From positions 2,170,001 through 2,234,000 of the forward strand of contig JAALGY010000017.1 in assembly GCA_032358165.1 (NCBI GenBank): a stretch of DNA of 64,000 nt. The letters are read 5' to 3'. The position numbers and the translations under genes are program-made. The notes under the pieces are model-generated. The model did no database searches. It was not told the DNA's origin and was given only the letters and a program-made list of their open reading frames with translations. This DNA is from Diplosphaera chodatii (taxonomy: Eukaryota > Chlorophyta > Trebouxiophyceae > Prasiolales > Stichococcaceae). Below are positions 56,991-64,000 of this stretch, one piece after another. Position 1 is the first letter of the stretch; the number at the start of each line of letters is the position of its first letter.

Positions 56991-59900
56991 TCAGTCCTCA
57001 CCGTTGGCAGCAGCCTCCATCAATGCTTCATCAGCGCCTGTACTGGTCGCCTGCACATTGCCGCCGTTGCCACCAGCCATGCTGCTTCCAGCAGTGGCAC
57101 TGCCCTCCTCGTGGGCAGCGTCATGCGCAGCGACATCCTCGGCAGAGACCCAGTTGCTGATGGTTGGCGCTGTCTCGAGACCGGGTTCTGATACATCCGC
57201 CACAAGGGAAGCCTGGTGTGCATCAGTGGCCCCTTCCTGGCGGCACGCCTCGCCCAGCTCCCGGTTCAGCAGCGCCTGCAAGGGACATGACTGTATCAGG
57301 GCCTTGGTGCCGCTGCCTGACCATGACAGTAAAGCCGCAAGGTCAGCCTGCCCGGGACAAGCTGCAAAGTGCTGACAGAGCAAAGCTGCAGTATAAAGGT
57401 CACCAGGTCGCCGCTGCTCATGTCGTTGCTGCCGAGCGCGGCAGCGGTGTCCAGCTCAGCGCGCCGCCCCAGGGCATCCTCCATGAACGAGGGCACCTCC
57501 GCGTCTTCAGCTGTTGGAGACCGCGGCGGCAGGCTTGCTGGAGTCGGCAGCTCCAGCTGCGGAGGCTCGTGAGCGGCAGCAGCTGCGGCCGCCACCGCGG
57601 CAGCCGCAGCGGCTGATTCGTCTGGGGATGCAGCTGCAGTTCGTGGTGGCGCAGGATGGCCATCTGCAACGGCGGGCTCCTGCAGGGCTGCCTCAGCATC
57701 GCTGACGCCTTCTGCCTGCAAGCCTGTCTCTGGTGCTGCACAATCAAGGCTGCTGCTGTGCTCCGCTAGCCTGTGCCGCTGCCGCTGCCACGCTGCTTCC
57801 ACGCTGCGGCGGCGGTCATCGTCCGGTACACTGATAGCCACCTGCACTGCTGGTTCCCGCTCCAGGGTGGCCAGCTCGGCCAGGATGCCATGACCTAGCT
57901 GCCGACTGTTGCCGCCAAACCTCCCTTCGGCACCAGCCGCACCGCTGCCTGGCGGTCCTACAGGGCTCCCAGGCGATGGAGTGTTGCCAGGAGAGCCAAG
58001 GTGGCCGCTGTCAGACCGCTCGACTCCCTGCAGGCATGTGCAATATGACTGATCAGCAACTGCACGAGGTCAGCGCCACACAACAAGCTGCAGGAGGTCA
58101 GCAGCAAACAGAGGCGCTCCGCACACGGACAGAAGTACTGCAAATTCTCACCTGCTGCTTGGCTGCTTCGCTGATGCCGGGCAGGCGGTTGCCAGCCATC
58201 AGCAGGCGTGCGGCGGCGGCAGCCTGCAGGCCACATATGGGCTGTGCCACAATGAAGACTGTGTGTACACCCCAGCAAGCTGCCCGATCGTTTGCCAGCA
58301 GGTCCTCCGATGACAATTGTTGCAGTCACTCTACTCCGAAAGTGGGTGCATGCCGCCTTTCATCAGCCGCCCCCATGCAAGCTTACGAGCTAGAGCAAAC
58401 AGGAACACACATCCCTGCAAACTATTGGCAGCTGACCACTACACACAGTGCGAGCGAGAGTTGCGTGCCTGCTCAGGTGCCAGCCGTGGCGGGGAGGCCG
58501 CCTTCGGCATCGGAATGCTTGACGCCTTTGGCGAGGTGGCGGCTGAGGATGGCGTGCTGCCCGAGGGGCTGCCCCCGTCCGAGCCGCCCAGCCATGACGG
58601 CATCGTCTTGCGGAAGGCTGCCCCGAACGCCCGCGCCGGGCTGTTCACCTGGAGTCGCGAAAGGCATCCTGTCGATGGACTCCTGGTTGCAGCAACTGAG
58701 CCAGCGACTCAGAGAACCGTTTATGAAAGCAGCTGCTCGAAGCACGGGCAGCTCCCAGATCGGACCTCTAGGTACCTGGCCTGGCAGCTGCCCGCGGATC
58801 GGTTGGTGTTGCTGCTGCGGCCGAGGAGAGCCCAGCTGGGTATCTGCCACCACCTGCTGCACCTGCGGCTGCGCTTGCTTGGAAGGCGGACTTTCCTCTG
58901 CAGCAGGCAACCCTGCGCCGACTGGTGAGCCGCCGCCTGAGGGCATTTGCTGAGCTGGCTCTGCCACATCCTGTGGGTCACTCTGACTAACACTCTGACT
59001 GTGGGTCTGGTGGGCCGAGACTTGGATGTCAGGCACAAGCGCGGCATGCCCCGATCCTTGCTGCGTGGTGTCAGCAGCTGTGCCAGGGTGGGGCGGCTGC
59101 GGCGCTGCAGGCTCTGCTGACGAGCCTGGTGGAAGCGGCTGAGGGGGCTGTGGGGTTGACCCCGAAGTGCTAGCTTCTGGGGAGCCAGACTGGGCAGGGG
59201 GGACGGGCTGCAGGCTTGCAGAGGGCGTGGCAGCGGCAGGGGTTGCGGGGGGTGCCAGCGGGGGCAGCAGGTCCAGGCTGCTGGGCTTGGCGGGCGCAGG
59301 GGCGGGGGCGTGAGGCCGGCGTGGCGGCGACGGCGGGGGCATCGGCGAGGACGTCAGTCGTGCCAACGCGCTGTCGTCCTGTGGGGACATTTGCAAACGA
59401 CAGGATCAAGGGCGCTGCAGGCGATGATCTGCACGTGTGACATGTCGTCAACTCATGTCTGTTTTGTACATAGCGCAGCTTTGAGGGAGATCGACGTGTC
59501 ATTAAGGCGGACACGCTGGCAGTATGGCCGTCTTTGCAGCACAGCCGTACACAAGCGCATCTCACCAGGGGCTTCGGGAACGACAGGGCCTCCAGCAGCT
59601 GTCCATCGCGCGGCGACGAGCCCCCGCCAGCACTCGTACCTGCTGCTGATGCTCCTGCGGACGTGGATGCACCCCCTGGGACTGGTCGCTGCGTGCGCAC
59701 CCACCGCCGCCGACGCACAAAGTGCGTCACCTGCCTGCAGACACAAGCGGGACGGATGTCAAGCTCGCACATGCCACAGCACATATCACCTGGTCGACAG
59801 TAGTCCTACATCCTTTGTCCCATGGGGCTGGGACAAGGGACAAGGTCAGATGGGGGTGCCAGGCTGTAGCAGGGGCGACATCGCCAGCCAGATCAAGGGT

Positions 59901-62900
59901 GTCGCTGCCCACGCTCCAGACGGCAGCAAAGCCCTACTTGCGGCCGGCGCCGGGGGGCGGCGGCGTCAGCAGCCAGGGGAAGTCCACGGCGTAGGCCCAG
60001 CCCTCGGAGTCGACCGCCGCCGCGCCCAGCCCGCTCAGGTCCACGTGCCATTTGGCCTCCTCCCACTCGTACCCCTGACACGGCAAGCAGGCATGGCGAT
60101 TACCGTCGCAGCCCAGCCGACTGCGGCAGCACAGCGGAGGATGCTATGGTGCATGAGAATGCAGGATTGCATCGTTCTTTGGACAGCGAGTATCTGTTGG
60201 CTTGCAGCAGCAGACGACCCCCACGTGTCAAGAAGTCATGGTGGCGGTCTACGCTTATGGTGAACAAGGCAAAGGGCTGGGGTGCGCACCGGGCGCAGGC
60301 GCGGAGCCACGGAGCGGAAGGACATGGACGGCTGGCCGCCCGGCCCCCCGGCGCGCGTGCTCCAGTGCCCCACACGGTCCGTCGGCAGGAAGTGCCCCGG
60401 CCACGTGTGGCCCCACCCCCGGAACGGCTGCAACGGACACTGTTCGGCATCACCAAACGTGCTGATAGAACTGACGGGTCTCAACAGCAGAAGGCAGACT
60501 GCAGCATTGCAAAAAGCCGCAGGACCCCTTTGTGCATGGGGGCTGGCGTGTGTAGCAGGTGAACTCAGTGTGACCTGCACACCTGGGCTCGCTCATTCTC
60601 GAACACCTCCTCGAGCCGTGGGCCTGCAGTGCCCGCGGCACAACACTTGGCGAGTCTGATGTCAGCTTCAACAGCATGGCAGCTGGAAGCACTTGCTGCT
60701 GACAATACCATCAACAATTGGTTCCTCGCCAGATTGACTGTGTGGTGCATTCCTCGAGTGGCACACCTGGCTCCCCCTCCTCTGCCTCCTGCGCAGCAGG
60801 GCTGTCCTCCCGTGCAGCTGCTGCGGCCATCGCCGCCCTTTCGTCAGCCGTCAGCTCGCGCTCAGCCGCGCTGCTGTCCGATGTGGCCCGCGTGAGCGAG
60901 CGTGCGCTGGCAAAGCGCGTCGCCAGCAGCGTGCCGTTGTCAGAAGGTGTCAGCTTTGAGAGCTCTGAGGTGTCGACCTGTGTTGAATACCATGACCATG
61001 AGGCCACATTTGTGCTGTGGTAAGGCTGTCATGTGAAGCCCATAGCGCGACGGAGTGGGATACACGTGTGACAGATGCACTGCTCCGACATCGTGCACCA
61101 CCACACGATGGCCTACAACCAGCCACCTGCTTATCGGTGCCAGCACCCTGCGGTGACTGGGAGCGAGGCGAGAGGATCGCGGCAAAAGACTCGTGCCACA
61201 TGTCTCGCACTGCTCCCATGGCCTGGCACATGAAGTGCATCACAAGTAGTTGGAGCACTTGCTGACATGTGGGGTACATGCAAACACCAAAGAACCAGCT
61301 TGCTGTCTGCTAAGCCATGCGTATCAGCATCAACTGCACCCACAATGATCTTGACAAGGTGGAGCCATAGGAAGCACCTTTACAGTCTGCTGCATGGCGG
61401 TGCCAGTGGCTGGTGGTGGGTCGGGCTGCGCCGATGCCACACCGCTGGTGAATGCTGCATCAAAGCCCTGCAACGACATCCACCCAAGGGTTATTGGACA
61501 AGCTCTGCCACGTTCGCTAGGCCCATCAAATGCCCACTTTTCATGCTGGTGATCAGATAAGTGCACTCGCCAGTGGCAGGCAGACAGACGCTGGCCAGTA
61601 TCCTGACTTCCCACATCGTGGTGTCACAAGTTCATTGAAGGGGTACCTCAAAGCGAACACCGACCGATGGAGCCTCCTCAGAAAGCGTCCGCTGCACCGC
61701 TGCCGCAGTGGCAGCGGCCTGCCTCGTGGCCCAGTGCTCACGCACAGCCTGTGGAAGAGGAGGGCATGTCAGCAGCACCACTTAGCCACTTCAACGGCGT
61801 GCTCGAGGTCGTTGCCTTCCAAGCCACCACCACAGGAATCTGACAGGTGTTCAAAGCTGTGCAGTGGACATACAAAGGATGAGCGCACCGTGGCAATAGG
61901 AGGTAGAAGGCTAAGCCCAAAGGCGAGCCCAGCCTGCAGCAGCACAACGAGAACGAAGCCTGCGAGCACCGTGTGCGTGGCTGCCGGCAGATGTACCATC
62001 GCCACGCTCCAATGGCAGACCTCGGCTGACCAGCCTGCGCAGTAATAGCAGCACTACAGTGGCCAAGAAACAGGCAAGCGGTGCTAGGGCGTAGGGTCGG
62101 GTTTTGAGCTGGGCGGTGTGAGTCACCACCAGATTGAATACTGCCTGCACAATAGATACCTGGCAGGGTGGTGCATGACGCCGAGAGCCGCCGAAGCTGC
62201 CTTGTCGCCAAGTGCACACACAGCAGCAGCATTGCCGCTGCCAGCACCTGCGCGAGCCGACTGGCCTTGGCCAAGGGACCAGCAGCTGGCTTCCTAGCTG
62301 CAGCACCTGCATGCAGCCAACATCACCAGCTGTCCGATCAGGCTGCTCCGTGTTGCCACACCGGCGACCTTTTGGATGCTCAGGGCTGTTCCGCCAACCA
62401 AGCTTGCGGGCAACACTGCTCCGACACCTGGTAGCTTGGAGAGCACCCAGGCAGCAACAGGCTCCATCTGCAACGCCAGCTCAGCATCCAGCAGACCGCC
62501 CCATAGCCGACCAGCTGGAATGACAGCAGCGGGCTGCTCTGCAGGGCCTGCTGATACCTGTGGAAGTCAGACACCACCGAGTCACAAGGCTTTCACCCTA
62601 AAATGCCTACAAGCGCGTGCCACATGGTTCCATGGCCTGCCTGCCGTGGTGATAGCCACTGCCACCGCCCTGACAAGCCAGCTGCTCTGGGAGTAGTCAT
62701 CCTTGCTTGCTCGAGGGACGAGGTGCATGTCACCAACCATAAAAGCCGCAGCAACCCTCATCCCTCAGCCATACACTACTTTGCCAATCGCCTCCTCAAA
62801 TGTTTCACCTTCGAGGAGCACTGCGTGTTGGGCTACGGACAGAAACCTGGGCAGAGTGTAAAATCTGACACGCACCTCTGTAGCCGCCGCCGCCGCTGGC

Positions 62901-64000
62901 GGCAGCTTCGTGAGGTCCGTCACGGCCGCCTCCTTGCCCAGCAGCTCGACGTACTGCGCAAAGTTCTTGGACATGCCGGAGTCGGCGCCGCGCTCGATGC
63001 AGCCGCGCACAAACTTGTTGACCGCCGACAGGTACACCAGCGTGGACTCGATGGTCAGCTCGCAGCTGCTGGTCGCCTCTCCCGCTGTCAGCCTGTGGAT
63101 GGTCAACGTTGCCAGTTGGTGGAGTGTCGCGCCGCTGTGATGAGAATTGCAGATCAGATGAGCTCATTGCTGCGTATGTATCAACTGACAAGCCCACTCC
63201 CAGCTTGCTATTAGAAATGTGGCAGAATGACAATGGGTGACAAGGCCAACGCACACAAGTAACTTGTTATTCGCAATGCCATAAGCTGCACATGTTGGCA
63301 TCTGTAACATTGATGAAGATAAGCACCTTTATTGCCTTTTTGAGGTGGCGCGACATGCAATGTGGCATCAGCGCGCACGACACTTGACAACCCACACATA
63401 TGACTGCCCATGTATGACCTGGTGCGGGTGATGACGCGGAAGGTGTCGCCATAGGTGGCAGTGGTGGACACGCAGCTCTCCAGGGTGTAGAACTTGCCCG
63501 GCTGCGCCAGCAGCAGCCGCTGCAGCTCCTCAGTCTTGTACTGCAGCAAGTGGCGAGCAGCCGGAGGGTTGACCCCGATTGTCAGACTATCATGGGGCCA
63601 GCCGCATGTGCAGGGCGGGTGGCCATCTGTGTATGGCGACACAAGCCTCTTGCAAGGCGTACGGAGCATGGCATACTTGGCACTTTGCACCAACATAGTG
63701 TTAATGCGTCCTCAACCACCTTCATGCCCATGCCGGCGGCGCTGAAGCCAACCCGTCGCACACTGCCCTGGGGCAGGATGCCGATGGGCGCCTTGGTGGC
63801 GCCCTTGCCCTTGCCGCGGCCGCTGCCATTGCCGCTCGCAGCCGCGGCACCACTGGCGGTGGACGCAACGCCGCGCAGCTCCGCCACCGGCTGCATCTCG
63901 AGGTCGGCGAGGGCAGCTTCCGTCGGCAGCCAGGGACTCTCACGCATCTCCCTGTTGCCCCGTGCCTCCTGTGACTTGATCTGTTCAGGAAAGGCAGTGC
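56991..64000 (-). CDS. VASt-membrane-DysF domain protein (5' end outside window)
   Basis: The first visible exon runs from beyond 64000 to about 63735. Then 63419-63540 and 62876-63134 encode a VASt/ASTER C-terminal half: YTLESCVSTTATYGDTFRVI, SSCELTIESTLVYLS, NKFVRGCIERGAD. Exons 62362-62557, 62160-62306, 62031-62140 and about 61888-61990 give hydrophobic helices (VLAAAMLLLCVHLA, LACFLATVVLLLLRRL, LAGFVLVVLLQAGLAFGL); some joins there are unresolved. A DysF N-part follows, exons 60583-60623 and 60290-60427 (EEVFENERAQPFRGWGHTWP). The DysF C-part is 59938-60074 (GYEWEEAKWHVDL, DSEGWAYAVDFPW) and 59566-59734 (VTHFVRRRRWVRT). A long disordered tail rich in Pro, Ser, Gln and Ala is encoded by 58776-59378, 58469-58648, 58152-58223, 57404-58027 and 56991-57275. 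VASt domains move sterols at ER contact sites and DysF domains occur in peroxin-30-like and TECPR proteins, so a membrane-contact role is inferred. Confidence 0.8.

Noticed and set aside
62294..62427. Two apparent introns of 12 and 13 nt in the membrane part of the VASt/DysF gene
   Set aside because: They are too short to splice. The exon was extended through 62416-62427, and a 55-nt intron with matching phase was used instead of the second.
1..64000. tRNA, rRNA, CRISPR, riboswitch or transposon
   Set aside because: No cloverleaf A/B boxes, rRNA segments, regularly spaced repeats, transposase motifs or long terminal repeats were seen by eye. Covariance-model and repeat searches would be decisive.

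Overview
This window is nuclear DNA from a green alga (Chlorophyta). Genes are split into many short exons (about 35-200 nt) with GT-AG and some GC-AG introns, acceptors mostly read TGCAG, and coding exons are GC- and alanine-rich. Two proteins give a plant-lineage signal: the AP-2 mu subunit matches the plant AP2M type and the gamma carbonic anhydrase matches the plant complex I type. A trebouxiophyte-like alga is my guess from composition and intron style only. I see no tRNA, rRNA, CRISPR, bacterial operon or intact transposon.

Exons were assembled by hand from splice signals and reading phase. In several models every phase agrees and the total length is a multiple of three: both secreted repeat proteins, the PC-esterase, the small membrane protein, the alpha/beta hydrolase, the KEN-box protein, the Ca2+-regulated carrier, the gamma carbonic anhydrase, AP2M and the amino acid transporter. 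Others have named weak joints.

Layout: 0.9-5.0 kb, two tandem paralogous secreted proteins with VVPV/lysine repeats (+). 5.7-10.5 kb, bZIP factor with an NxxAQxxFR basic region (-). 11.0-14.6 kb, secretory SGNH/PC-esterase-like protein (+). 14.9-17.0 kb, coiled-coil protein (-). 17.3-18.5 kb, small membrane protein (+). 19.6-21.2 kb, lipase-like hydrolase (-). 21.5-26.9 kb, APC/C subunit 5 (-). 27.4-32.4 kb, large acidic/Ser/Gln-rich nuclear-type protein (+). 32.7-33.7 kb, small protein with a KEN box and a D-box (-). 34.5-37.8 kb, EF-hand mitochondrial carrier (-). 38.5-39.9 kb, gamma carbonic anhydrase (-). 40.5-43.4 kb, AP2M (+). 44.0-46.4 kb, secreted protein of unknown family (+). 46.9-50.0 kb, amino acid transporter (-). 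50.5-56.5 kb, long-form tRNase Z (+). 57.0-64.0 kb, VASt-membrane-DysF protein (-), entering from beyond the right edge.

Six pairs of genes start head to head across 0.3-0.7 kb. Functions fall into housekeeping groups: cell cycle (APC5 and a possible APC/C substrate), mitochondria (carrier, gamma-CA, perhaps tRNase Z), membrane traffic and contact sites (AP2M, VASt/DysF), and wall or matrix (secreted repeats, esterase). The most unusual items are the VVPV repeat paralogs, the VASt-DysF fusion, the KEN/D-box protein and a 39-nt perfect palindrome inside a coding exon.
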